NCBI GenBank assembly: GCA_964516325.1
Contig: CAZFAP010000045.1
Span: 1 to 28,714 of the forward strand
Direction: 5' to 3'
Source: CAZFAP01 sp964516325
GTDB taxonomy: Bacteria > Auribacterota > JABMQX01
Length of the DNA: 28,714 nucleotides
Position numbers and translations under genes: made by a program. The notes under the pieces are model-generated. The model saw only the letters and a list, made by a program, of their open reading frames with translations. It did not search any database and was not told where the DNA came from. How positions within the stretch are numbered: position 1 is the first letter of the stretch; each line of letters opens with the position of its first letter. Positions 1-8,301 of the stretch are shown here, piece by piece.

Positions 1-3000
1 TGGCCTTGAGTTGCGCTCCCGTAAGAGTCCAGGTGATGTTCCCGCCGGCGACCACGGCGCCCGGCGCCACCACGTCCGCTTCTGTCAGACCGGTCGGAAT
101 CTTCTCTCGGACGGTTACGCTGCTCGGTTTGTTGTTCGGGTTGACCTTGAACTGCAGGCTGACGTCCGTCGTGCTGAGGGGCTGATAGGACGGCGGGAGC
201 GTCCTCGCCGCATAGGCGTCCGCCAGCACCAGGGGGAGGTCGTCAACCCAATGGTTGTTATTCAAGTCGCCGGTGGCCCCGGTGAAGCCGAAGTAAGCGT
301 CAAAACCTGTGTAACCGGGAACGGTGTAGCCGATGACGAGGGTCCTGGCAAAACCCTGGGCTTCGTTGCTCATCGACACCTGGAGGTATCCATTGTCCAT
401 TTCGACCTCGACATTGAACCAGCCTGCGTTCTCCATGTCTATCGGCGGCGTATAGGAGGCGTACCCGCCCGTATTGTCAGCGGTATGGACTTCCGGATTC
501 TCAAAGGAAACAAGGTTCCAGTTCTGGTCTTGAGGATACGTGTCGAAGACGATCCCGTAGCCCCGGAGTCCGCCGCCTAACCAGCCCAGAGAACCGCCTG
601 CTCCTCCCATAAACGATGGCCCTCTCAGCCAGCCGAAAACCATCCCATCGGCGCCATCTCCGTCTCCGATGTAAATCTTGAATCTCGCCCGAAACTTGGT
701 GCAATCAATCGGCTGCCTCAGAAAAGCCGAACCCGTCATCCAGTCCACAGCAGGGGTAATCTCGAGAATCCCTGCCGCATCATCATAGTTTGCGCTTCCC
801 TGAAGGAGCCAGTCGGCTGGATCGAAAGGCTCGAGGCTGATAACGGAGGCGGTCAGCGAGTTGTTAACCTTTATCGCAACCTCATCGGTGCTCACGCCGC
901 CGGCCCCATCGTCTACCTCCAGCCGAAACGTCAACTTCTCCGTGTGAGCCCACAAAATCGGCGCCGTGAAGGTGACCACTGCATTCGCACTGCCGGTCAC
1001 CCCCACATCGGTCCCTGCCGTCTGCGTCCACAGGTAGGTGATGTTCCCCGTGGTCGTCAGGGAACCAGAGCCGTCGAGATTTACGTTGCTGCCTTCATAG
1101 ACCCACTGGTCGAGACCGGCAACCGCCGTCGTAGCGAGATTCTTCACCGTGATGCGAACGTCATTGTCCGAGCCGCTGTTGGTCCCGTCGCTGGCAGTCA
1201 GCTTGAACACGAACACCTGGTCGCTCGCCACATTCGGGGCTTTGAACGTCGCCACAGCGCTGTTCGCGTTGTTGAGGGTGGGAGAGGATGGACCGCTCAC
1301 GAACGTCCAGGCGTAGCTGGTGATGGGACCCGCGGTCGAGAACGAGAGGCTTCCATCGAGTGTCGCCGTGGCGCCCTCCGGGTACGAAGCGTCCACCCCC
1401 TGAACGATGATCGGACCCTGCGTCTGATCGCCGAACACCTCCAGTTCCGAAATCGAAGTGAACGTCAGGGTGCCGCCGGGCCTGCCTGCAATCCTTATTC
1501 CAGTTCCCCTCAGGGTCGGGATGATCAGGTCGTACCTTTGGAACGGCTCCTTCCCTGCCTCGGCGTCCGTGAAGTCATACGCCGGCCAGATATTGAGTAT
1601 GGGCGCATCCTTCCAGGTCGCGCCGTCCGTCGTGTACTGGATTTTCAGGCTCGTGAACCAGCCGCCATTCGGGAACATGTCGCCGGTGTAATACACAATG
1701 TGGTCGAAGAAATACTGCTGGTCCCACAGGTACCCCCAGAAGTCTTCCTCTTTGTACAACCCGTCCCTGCTATCGTTGGTGTCGGCAAAGGCCCTGTCGT
1801 TCATCCCGGCTATGCCGAGGCGGGAGAAGACGTATGTGACGCCCTGAACGGCCGGAAGCGGTGGACGGGTTCCTCCGAGCGAAGCCGGACGAGCCAGGTT
1901 CGGCATGGCCGTGTAGGACATGTCCGGAGATTGCGCTCCGTGGTCGGCCGGGTTGGCGCTCGCGGGCTTGCTGAACTTGTTCTCGCCTCGCACCGCCACG
2001 ATTCGCGTTACGCCTTCCATCATCCCGGTGAAGTCGTAATAGGTGTTCGCGGTGCTATAGGTCCAGAAGTATTCGGGGCCAAGTTTCAAGGCGATTTGAT
2101 AGCTGGTGGCGTCAACCAGAGGGTCCCATTCCAGGCGAAAACCAAGCTCTCCTCCGGGGAGGTCTAAGGGCTTAATGACGAAGCCGCTGGGGGGAACCCT
2201 GGGGACATTGACGGCAGTAACAGTGATGGTAACAATGTCCGAGGTGGGTCCCATGGTGGGGGAATTCACCGTCAGGCGGAAGTCGAGGGTTGTTCCGATG
2301 GTGAGCGAGGGGGCGGTGAAGGTCGCCGTTGGCTGGTTGGGCGTGGTAAGGGTCACGACGGGCTTCCCGTCAGTATTGATCTGCTCCCACAGCCAGCTCG
2401 TTGCGTCGTCAGGGCCTGTCCCGGAAAGCGTTACTGTATCGGCGCCGTAAACTCTCTGATCAGATCCGGCATAAGCGCCGAGTGTTGCGTTCATGAGGAA
2501 GTAATCGAAGTGTAGACTGAGGTCGGCGGCGAGCACTTGATACCAGGTCTTGCCCATGACACCGACCTTAGTGGGAGTTTCGGCGGCGACTATCGTGCCA
2601 GCGGACGTCCAACCGGATGTCGGGTCGGAGCTGTAAAGGAAATCGTAGGTGCTGCCGGTCCGTTCGATGCGAAGATAGACGTCCGTGTAGTACGTGGTGT
2701 CAATTAGTGCGTTCTGGCCGCTTTTTTCTACTCGCAGAGTGCTACCCATGTAGGGACCCCAGTAGAAAGCGTTATACCGGCTGAAATAGACCGCGATTAC
2801 GCCGTGAAAGTATCCGGTGGCGGGGCCCTCCAAGATGAGATGCGTCTCGATGAAGAAGTCGTCTGCCTGATTGGCGGCGGGAATGTCAAGGTAGAGAGCG
2901 GGGGCGTTGTCCACCGTACTCCAGTGGTCAAATATCGTGGACGCCGTGGGCATTTCCAGTGTCCAAAACCCAGGCGGATCAAAAGATTCTGTTGGCCCAG

Positions 3001-3151
3001 AAAGAGGGACATAGAAATCCCAGTCCGGTTTCTTCGCGCCATCAAAGGCATCCCTGAAGGAGAACTGCGAGGCGCCCGCGACGGATGCGGAAACGACAAT
3101 CATGAGGAGGACCCGAAGGCAAACACGAGGGACGGAGGAAATCGGTTTCAT
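1..3151 (-). CDS. Large secreted multidomain PKD/lectin surface protein (3' end outside window)
   Basis: The reading frame is open from the ATG at 3151 to the window edge, about 1050 residues, with no stop or frameshift seen. A signal peptide covers residues 1 to about 27 (basic start, hydrophobic core, AGA before the cut). Domains by eye: a concanavalin/LamG-like beta domain at about 28-220; a PKD/REJ-like Ig domain at about 225-320; a fibronectin-III-like stretch at about 328-400; a discoidin (F5/8)-like segment at about 430-575 ending SISELEVFGDQ; two PKD-like domains at about 580-660 and 667-757; an L-type-lectin-like domain at about 770-985 with GDGDGADGMVFGW and GGGLRGYGIVFDTY; then a DUF11-like stretch ending VVAGGNITWTL. 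An AAGGAG site six bases upstream fixes the start. It is probably exported and binds carbohydrate or matrix. I see no catalytic domain in the visible part. Function is inferred from domains only. Confidence 0.85.
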   Translation of the reverse strand, partial: MKPISSVPRVCLRVLLMIVVSASVAGASQFSFRDAFDGAKKPDWDFYVPLSGPTESFDPPGFWTLEMPTASTIFDHWSTVDNAPALYLDIPAANQADDFFIETHLILEGPATGYFHGVIAVYFSRYNAFYWGPYMGSTLRVEKSGQNALIDTTYYTDVYLRIERTGSTYDFLYSSDPTSGWTSAGTIVAAETPTKVGVMGKTWYQVLAADLSLHFDYFLMNATLGAYAGSDQRVYGADTVTLSGTGPDDATSWLWEQINTDGKPVVTLTTPNQPTATFTAPSLTIGTTLDFRLTVNSPTMGPTSDIVTITVTAVNVPRVPPSGFVIKPLDLPGGELGFRLEWDPLVDATSYQIALKLGPEYFWTYSTANTYYDFTGMMEGVTRIVAVRGENKFSKPASANPADHGAQSPDMSYTAMPNLARPASLGGTRPPLPAVQGVTYVFSRLGIAGMNDRAFADTNDSRDGLYKEEDFWGYLWDQQYFFDHIVYYTGDMFPNGGWFTSLKIQYTTDGATWKDAPILNIWPAYDFTDAEAGKEPFQRYDLIIPTLRGTGIRIAGRPGGTLTFTSISELEVFGDQTQGPIIVQGVDASYPEGATATLDGSLSFSTAGPITSYAWTFVSGPSSPTLNNANSAVATFKAPNVASDQVFVFKLTASDGTNSGSDNDVRITVKNLATTAVAGLDQWVYEGSNVNLDGSGSLTTTGNITYLWTQTAGTDVGVTGSANAVVTFTAPILWAHTEKLTFRLEVDDGAGGVSTDEVAIKVNNSLTASVISLEPFDPADWLLQGSANYDDAAGILEITPAVDWMTGSAFLRQPIDCTKFRARFKIYIGDGDGADGMVFGWLRGPSFMGGAGGSLGWLGGGLRGYGIVFDTYPQDQNWNLVSFENPEVHTADNTGGYASYTPPIDMENAGWFNVEVEMDNGYLQVSMSNEAQGFARTLVIGYTVPGYTGFDAYFGFTGATGDLNNNHWVDDLPLVLADAYAARTLPPSYQPLSTTDVSLQFKVNPNNKPSSVTVREKIPTGLTEADVVAPGAVVAGGNITWTLTGAQLKA

Positions 3152-4391
3152 TTTTGTCTCCTTCTTTTGGTGACGGAGAGCAGGGTTTCCGAGCCTGGCA
3201 AATAGTGCGGGGACACTACTGTCCCAGGGACGCTAAGGCCAGGTCGAAAAAGGAGGACGGCTTTGGGGCGAGAAGGACTATTCCCTCCCGCCCTGCGATG
3301 TAAGGAACCACCACGAGGCGCAGAACGCGGAGCAGGCCAAAGGGTCTGTCAAGAGCAATTGCCGTCATTTTCCCTGCTTCTTCCGGGTTTGGTTTATTTA
3401 TGATTTCGAATATCTCGTCTGGTTTACCCTTTGCGGCACCATCGGCCTGAGAGGTTTGGTGCGAGGTAATAATCTGCGAACGGAGCGAGATCCTCCGGAT
3501 CATCATAAGGAGACAATGGAACACATACGAGATTGGCTGTCGGGTACCCGGCCGTCACTATCCCTCCTCTGCACCTCCCTTTATGTTTCTGCCAGGGTTT
3601 TCTCCCGGACGAAGGAAACGAAGCAAAAGGGTCTAACGCAACCGAAACGGGGCACGGGAAAGGGCGGAAGAGTTTGAAAAAGAGAGAACGCAGGGGAATC
3701 CTGGGATGGATTATTCTTCACAGCGACTAATGGTTTTTCCCGCCTGGCCGCCATTGTGAGACGCCTTTCGGTTATTCTCCACGTTTACGTCGTGAGTTTC
3801 TGCCTCATTTCGGCGCCTGTCAAGTGAGAAATGGCAGGCGATGTAATCGCTCAGTTACGGGAGGGATTCACCGCAGAGAGCGCAGAGGGCGAGGAGAAGA
3901 TGAGTCCGGTGGGATGACCCGTCTGCGTTCCCCCGTCTTCAGGCGGGACAGCTTGTTCCCGACGAGAACACTTCCGTCATGGCCCTCCTCCTCCGGCTTC
4001 GGAGCCCCCAATGGCAGCTCCCCCAGCCGCCCCCCCCCAGGCCAGTGCCGGCGCGGGAGGGGTACATTTGTGGACGCCCCAGGGACACGTTATCAACACG
4101 ATATTAACCGCTTGCGCACTCCAAGGTCCCTTCCTCGCGCTGGGACCTAATCCGCAGGTGCGGAAAGCCCTTGGCATCTTGGCGAGAGAACACGCAATCC
4201 GAATTGGCGGCCGGAATCTGACGCGAGACGAATCGGCAGGCCGGCCGAGTTATCCGGCGAGAGGGCGATTCCGGGCGCTGTACCGGATTATGCCAATTCG
4301 CCTTTCGGAAGCTGTCTGTAGTCGCACATCCGGCAGCTCGGGATTTCCTTGTGTCATGGCTCGGCATCTTTTCGGGAAAGTGGATTGATAG
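3152..4391. other. Gene-poor spacer, about 1.2 kb
   Basis: No reading frame here has both a recognisable family signature and a good ribosome site. The lower end must hold the promoter of the minus-strand surface protein. The stretch contains a degenerate repeat (3870-3894), a long C run near 4028, and a nine-base inverted pair CGAATTGGC (4200-4208) / GCCAATTCG (4292-4300). It ends where the Xer recombinase stub begins, so the right part may be decayed mobile DNA that I cannot recognise. Confidence 0.5.
3870..3894 (+). repeat. Degenerate ACCGCAGAG-type dispersed repeat
   Basis: The stretch reads ACCGCAGAGAGCGCAGAGG followed by GCGAGG. It consists of short near-repeats of GCAGAG. The same style of sequence recurs in this window at 19181-19201 (ACCGCAGATGGACGCAGATG). 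Sequences of this style are familiar as dispersed intergenic repeats in several environmental bacterial phyla. No function is known to me. Confidence 0.4.
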
Positions 4392-4556
4392 ATGGCCGCG
4401 CAGCGAGTATTCTTGCCGCCGACTCAGGACGGCGCGGACCTGAGAGTCATCCAAGCCATGCTTGGGCACGCGAACATTTCCACGACGGAATTCTACACTC
4501 ACGCTGACAAAGAGCGACTCAAAAGCATTCACCGCAAATACCACCCGCGCCCTTGA
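4392..4556 (+). pseudogene. C-terminal remnant of a XerC/XerD-type tyrosine recombinase
   Basis: About 43 codons before the stop at 4554-4556 encode the classic Xer C-terminus: DGADLRVIQAMLGH, then STTEFYTH with the catalytic tyrosine, then RLKSIHRKYHPRP. This covers the second His region (LGH) and the nucleophile. The first catalytic Arg, the beta-hairpin Lys and the HxLR motif are missing. The frame is closed by TAG at 4389-4391, and residues before the GADL segment do not look like recombinase. A full protein has about 300 residues. It therefore appears to be a deletion scar from a lost integrase or Xer-like gene, probably not functional. The family call is secure because the conserved order and spacing are intact. 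Confidence 0.8.
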
Positions 4557-4666
4557 TCTGCGTGAGGAAGCGCGGTACTGTTCAGGGGCGCTCTGTTCGC
4601 TGAGCTTTCTGGTACCACTCCATTACTGTCCCGGTCGTGGTGTCGAGCAATTAACAAGCAGACGGT

Positions 4667-6004
4667 GTGAAGAAGCCAACGATACCCCGCGTCCTCTCTT
4701 CCGTCCGCAAACGCGGCAGGCGCCTCGTGCTGAGGCTGCCGACGCGAGTGCTCGCGCCATTCGATTCCTACGAAGTGACGATTGTGGATCGTTTGTCCTA
4801 TCCGCGTGGTGTCCCTCTCAACAAGCTCTGTGGGATGGCAGAAATCGAAAACGCGGAGTGGAGAAAGGCTTTGTGCGACCTCGACATGGAGTGTCAGAAA
4901 ATTCCTTTTCACAAAAAGGCGTGGGAGTTCGCCCACGCCCTGTACGGCTTGCGGAAGCTGGAGAGACTGCCGCCGGAAGCCGTGGCACTGGGCGTAGCCT
5001 CGGGACACGAGCCTATACTTTATTTTCTTGCCAATAAGATAAGAACGGTCATCGCCACGGACATTTATCAAGGTGAGTTTGCGGGCAGCCACGGCTCGCC
5101 GTGCATGCTCGATCACCCGGAGATGTTTGCTCCGTTCCACTATCAAAGAGACCACCTGCGAGTCCTTGTCATGGACGCGAGGGAGCTTGAGTTCCCGAGC
5201 TGCTGCTTCGATTTCGTTTTCTCCTTCTCGTCAATAGAGCACTTTGGAGGGCACAGCGGGGCATTAATCGCCCTGAAGGAGATTTATCGGGTGCTCAAAC
5301 CCGGGGGAGTCGCGGTCGTAACAACAGAGCTGATTCTCAACAGGCTGGGCGAAGCCCCTGGCTTTTTCAGGAGGCGTGAGATCGGACCTGTCTTTCTCCA
5401 GGGTGCAGGCTTTGACCTCGGCGGAGGGAGTTTGGACGGCAGGATCGAACGACGATTCGTCTCTGAGGCGCTGAATTTTCCGTATAACCCGACAGGAAAG
5501 CCGTGCATCGTCCTCAGGGTGGACAGGACACTGTTTACCTCAATCGCCCTTTTTTTGCAGAAACCACCGCGAGCGAACGGCGGCGGTGAAGACGCAGCAA
5601 CCGGCGAGGAGAGCCCCCACGAGCTTAGGCGGTACCGCCACAGCGCAGAGATGAGCTCGTCTGTGACTCAGGTGTTTGCCAAAAGGGGAGGGACTGTTCG
5701 ACTCCCCCTGATGATGCGAAACGCGGGCGACATTGCGTGGTTCAACTTCGTCAGCGACACGCACACTGTGAGAGTGGGTGCGCACCTCCTGTCTGCCGGC
5801 GGGGAATGCCTCGAGCTCGACTTCGCCCGCAGCGATCTGCCGCGGACAGTTCAACCGGGAGACGAGGTCCGGCTCGACCTTGTCGCCCGGGCGCCTGGCC
5901 GCAGCGGAGACTTCATTGTCGAGGTTGACATTGTCAAGGAGGGCGTCTTGTGGTTCGGCGAGGAAGGCTCGCCGACGCTGCGCGTGCCCATGAGAGTCAC
6001 ATGA
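4667..6004 (+). CDS. SAM-dependent class I methyltransferase with C-terminal Ig-like domain
   Basis: The 445-residue product begins at GTG (4667). Residues about 105-135 hold the SAM-binding site (VALGVASGHE, then VIATDIY with the acidic residue). Residues 168-220 continue the Methyltransf_11 fold: VMDARELEF, FDFVFSFSSIEHF, and IYRVLKPGGVAVVTTE. From about 330 a separate beta-sandwich follows (LPRTVQPGDEV, then FIVEVDIVKEGVLWFGEEG). That module is familiar as a tail on methyltransferases and glycosyltransferases of surface polysaccharide clusters. No signal peptide is seen, so it is cytoplasmic. The acceptor is unknown; a glycan or lipid precursor is likely by family. It stands alone between a recombinase stub and a broken IS, so it may be cargo of a decayed mobile element. 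The start is not firmly fixed, since no strong ribosome site is visible. Confidence 0.85.
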   Translation: MKKPTIPRVLSSVRKRGRRLVLRLPTRVLAPFDSYEVTIVDRLSYPRGVPLNKLCGMAEIENAEWRKALCDLDMECQKIPFHKKAWEFAHALYGLRKLERLPPEAVALGVASGHEPILYFLANKIRTVIATDIYQGEFAGSHGSPCMLDHPEMFAPFHYQRDHLRVLVMDARELEFPSCCFDFVFSFSSIEHFGGHSGALIALKEIYRVLKPGGVAVVTTELILNRLGEAPGFFRRREIGPVFLQGAGFDLGGGSLDGRIERRFVSEALNFPYNPTGKPCIVLRVDRTLFTSIALFLQKPPRANGGGEDAATGEESPHELRRYRHSAEMSSSVTQVFAKRGGTVRLPLMMRNAGDIAWFNFVSDTHTVRVGAHLLSAGGECLELDFARSDLPRTVQPGDEVRLDLVARAPGRSGDFIVEVDIVKEGVLWFGEEGSPTLRVPMRVT

Positions 6005-6322
6005 AGAATGTCAGCCGTGAGCCTCTACCGCAGCGTGTAGAAGTCGGTCCACCGCCTAAGGGTGATCTCGGCTGCCGGCCGGGGCGTCCCAAAAAGCAAC
6101 ACTTCCTAGAAATTCAGCCGAAAAGTGGGATTTGGGGTTCCAGAAATGGAGCAGGTGTGGTATGATGATGGCTGGAGACGGTTGATTGGTACATTGGGCA
6201 AGAAGATTGAGGAGCGACCAAATGCTTGGGAAGCGACCAGCGCAGAGAGGGTTATTTGATGCGGACAATAGGTATCTGGATTTTGTGGGACGAGAGTCGT
6301 TTTACGGTTTTCTGGCGTTGAA

Positions 6323-6339
6323 TCCCGCCTGTGGCGGGA
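6323..6339. repeat. GC-rich palindrome inside the transposase remnant
   Basis: TCCCGCC and GGCGGGA form a perfect seven-base stem around a TGT loop. It sits exactly where the transposase frame changes between FYGFLA and LFWDEEF. It looks like a REP-like insert or replacement of a few codons. Confidence 0.6.
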
Positions 6340-6821
6340 CTTTTCTGGGACGAGGAGTTCGCATCATTATATTGTGCGGATAACGGTCGAAATACTGTTC
6401 CGCCTTCACTGTTGGCGGTGGCATTGCTTTTACAGGCTCGTGACAAGGTTTCGGACGAGGAGGGCGCGGTTGGACCTGAGCTGGAAGGTGGCGTTGGGGG
6501 TAGAGGTGGAGAGCCAGCCTTTTGCGAAGAGCACGCTTCAGCTATTCCGGGCGCAGTTGATTCTTCATGATAAGGCGAGGGAGATTTTTCTTGCGTCGCT
6601 GAGAGAAGCGAAGCGATGTGGCTTTTTGAAGAGAGGAAAGAAGAAGCTGGCGATTGATACGACGCACATCTTTGGGAGGGGGGCGGTGAGGGATACATAT
6701 AATTTGCTTCCGGACGGCATCGTGACGTTGGTGAGGGCGTTGGCGGCGGAAGCGGAGAGTCCCGATGTTTGGGCAGGGAAGCACGAGTTAGGTCGGTACT
6801 TCTCGTCGAGCATTAAGGGGA

Positions 6822-6839
6822 CCCCGCCCGAAGGCGGGG
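6822..6839. repeat. Second GC-rich palindrome inside the transposase remnant
   Basis: CCCCGCC and GGCGGGG form a seven-base stem around a CGAA loop. It sits at the frame change after the SSSIKG segment of the transposase, and has the same GCC/GGC core as the palindrome at 6323-6339. The reading frame that enters it ends at 6871. Confidence 0.6.
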
Positions 6840-6879
6840 GAGCGACAAGGAGGCTCGGAAAGCTTTTCTGACGGGGATT

Positions 6880-8262
6880 GTGGCTGATGTCAGAAGGCTG
6901 CTGGAGCTCGCGAAGGAAGCGATTGGTCAGCATGGAGGAGACAATTTCAGCCCGATGGCAGAATACGCGAATGGCGTGTTGGTGGGACAGTACAACCCGT
7001 TTGTCCGCTGCCATCCGAGCGTCCTTGACATGGTCTATCTCGGGGGCGTCGTGCTGTATCAGTGGAGCGCCCACAACCCTCCGCAGGGGAAAACGTCATG
7101 GACGTATGATGTGCCGCTGTGGCGGTGCGACATGAAGGCGCTCCAGTTCCATCCAAGTTCATCCGGCATATACTATCTGGCGTGCGATCAGGGAATCTAC
7201 CGCTGCACCGTCAACACAACGCCAGCAAAACATTACAAGGATAGCAAGAATTACGGTCTTTCCGGGGATACGTTCGAGCCCCGCAACAACAATCTTCGCG
7301 TGACCCAGTTCTACGATTTCGACGTGGGCAGCGGGAATCCTCCTGTGATCTTTGGGGGGACACAGGATACCGGCAACATCCTGTACGAAAGTAAGCCGCA
7401 ATGGCGCTTCGTAACGATCTTTAACTACGGCGATGGTTACTACACGTTGATTGCTCCATCGAACAACAACGTGATGTACGCCCAGTTCCAGTACTTCGGG
7501 AGCACGGCGCGGTCGGGCGACGGCGGCAAGTCGTGGCAGAAGATTGCCGAGAGTAAGAACTTGCCATCGGGGGTCACGTGGGACGACTACATCACCGTTG
7601 ACCCGAACTACCCCAACACCGTCCTGGCCGCTGGCTCTTCGGGCGATGCCAACAAAGGCGGACAGGTCTATGCCACGACGGATGCTGACCTCGGAGCGAA
7701 CTGCACGTGGTCTGGAAGAGGCCCCTTCGGCACGACCGTAAAGGGGTCTGTCAAGCGCGTGGTGATTCAGCCGGGGACCACACACTGGTTCGCTGGCACG
7801 AGTCAAGGGCAAATCTGGTACAGCTCGGCGAAAATCCAGGGAACCTGGAACCTGATTGACTCGCACCCGGACCAGGCCGCGGTCATAAGCATGGCCTTCT
7901 CGCCCAAGGACGCGAATGTGTTGTTCGTGTTGTATTCCGGAGGCGATGTGTACAGGCGTGTCCAACGGCTGGAGTGGACGGCGCAAGGAGGATGGAACGG
8001 TTCGTGGATGAACGATAACCTCGCCACGAATGTTGTTGGACGGGTCATCTGCGGGGATGCGCACCGGTCCGATGTGGCCTACGTGGGCACGGACCATGGC
8101 GTCTTTCGCTGGGACGGCACGAAGCCAACGTACGAGAGCTGGCAAGCGTACAACGATGGCTTGCCATTGACTACCGTCGTGGACCTGAAGGTCGGCCCGA
8201 ACAACATGTTGTACGCCGCCACCAAGGGGCGCGGCGCCTGGGTCGTCATTACCGGCCCGTGA
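6880..8262 (+). CDS. 5'-truncated sialidase/VPS10-like beta-propeller fused to transposase residues
   Basis: The frame has 460 codons from a GTG at 6880. The first ~20 residues (ADVRRLLELAKEAIGQHGG) are IS1182 transposase sequence. Propeller repeats start within the next ~15 residues: QYNPFVRCHP then VYLGG, MKALQFHPSSSGIYYLACDQG, a BNR-type SGDGGKSW, VDPNYPNTVLAAGSSGD, MAFSPKDANVLFVLYSGGD, VAYVGTDHGVFRWDG, and GPNNMLYAATKGRGAW. That pattern is the glycosidase/sortilin-like superfamily of secreted bacteria. A normal family member has a signal peptide and further blades upstream; neither is present. It is most likely a relic of a larger exported protein whose 5' part was removed when or after the IS landed. 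Whether it is translated is unknown; no strong ribosome site precedes 6880. The next gene starts 39 bases downstream. Confidence 0.75.
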   Translation: MADVRRLLELAKEAIGQHGGDNFSPMAEYANGVLVGQYNPFVRCHPSVLDMVYLGGVVLYQWSAHNPPQGKTSWTYDVPLWRCDMKALQFHPSSSGIYYLACDQGIYRCTVNTTPAKHYKDSKNYGLSGDTFEPRNNNLRVTQFYDFDVGSGNPPVIFGGTQDTGNILYESKPQWRFVTIFNYGDGYYTLIAPSNNNVMYAQFQYFGSTARSGDGGKSWQKIAESKNLPSGVTWDDYITVDPNYPNTVLAAGSSGDANKGGQVYATTDADLGANCTWSGRGPFGTTVKGSVKRVVIQPGTTHWFAGTSQGQIWYSSAKIQGTWNLIDSHPDQAAVISMAFSPKDANVLFVLYSGGDVYRRVQRLEWTAQGGWNGSWMNDNLATNVVGRVICGDAHRSDVAYVGTDHGVFRWDGTKPTYESWQAYNDGLPLTTVVDLKVGPNNMLYAATKGRGAWVVITGP

Positions 8263-8290
8263 GCGCCTCGATGAGGCAAGCATTCATCAT

Positions 8291-8296
8291 AGGAGG
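8291..8296 (+). promoter_or_regulatory. Ribosome binding site AGGAGG for the lactonase-type propeller
   Basis: A consensus AGGAGG lies five bases before the ATG at 8302. It indicates that this gene is expressed independently of the truncated reading frame ahead of it. Confidence 0.7.
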
Positions 8297-8301
8297 CCAG
8301 A

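Larger units (their letters stand above)
6222..6948 (+). pseudogene. Frameshifted, truncated IS1182-family transposase
   Basis: The family is recognised from consecutive pieces in three frames: MLGKRPAQRGLFDAD and YLDFVGRESFYGFLA (from 6222), LFWDEEFASLYCADNGR and VPPSLLAVALLLQARDK (from about 6340), then WKVALGVEVESQPFAKSTLQ, DTTHIFGRGAVRDTYNLL and KHELGRYFSSSIKG (about 6475-6818), then EARKAFLTGIVADVRRLLEL (about 6850-6910). At least three frame changes separate them, two of them at GC-rich palindromes (6323-6339 and 6822-6839). Only roughly the first half of a normal ~450-500 residue transposase remains, and the C-terminal catalytic half is deleted. It cannot make active transposase. Confidence 0.88.
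6081..6950 (+). mobile_element. Truncated IS1182-family insertion sequence
   Basis: The element is recognised from its transposase remnant (6222-6948). The sequence starting near 6081 (GGGGCGTCCCAAAAAGCAAC) may be the left terminal region, but I cannot confirm it without the right end. The right half of the element is missing: the transposase ends abruptly and runs into a beta-propeller reading frame near 6945. No target duplication can be identified. Boundaries are approximate. Confidence 0.5.

Noticed and set aside
944..2167. 407-codon open frame on the plus strand
   Set aside because: It is antisense to the large secreted protein, whose frame is continuous with recognisable domains. The plus-strand product has no motif.
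3216..3524. 102-codon minus-strand frame with a somewhat protein-like end
   Set aside because: No ribosome site, a GTG start in poor context and no family similarity that I recognise. Kept as unsupported.
4011..4388. 125-codon plus-strand frame just before the Xer stub
   Set aside because: Low-complexity Ala/Pro start and no motif. It does not join the recombinase frame.
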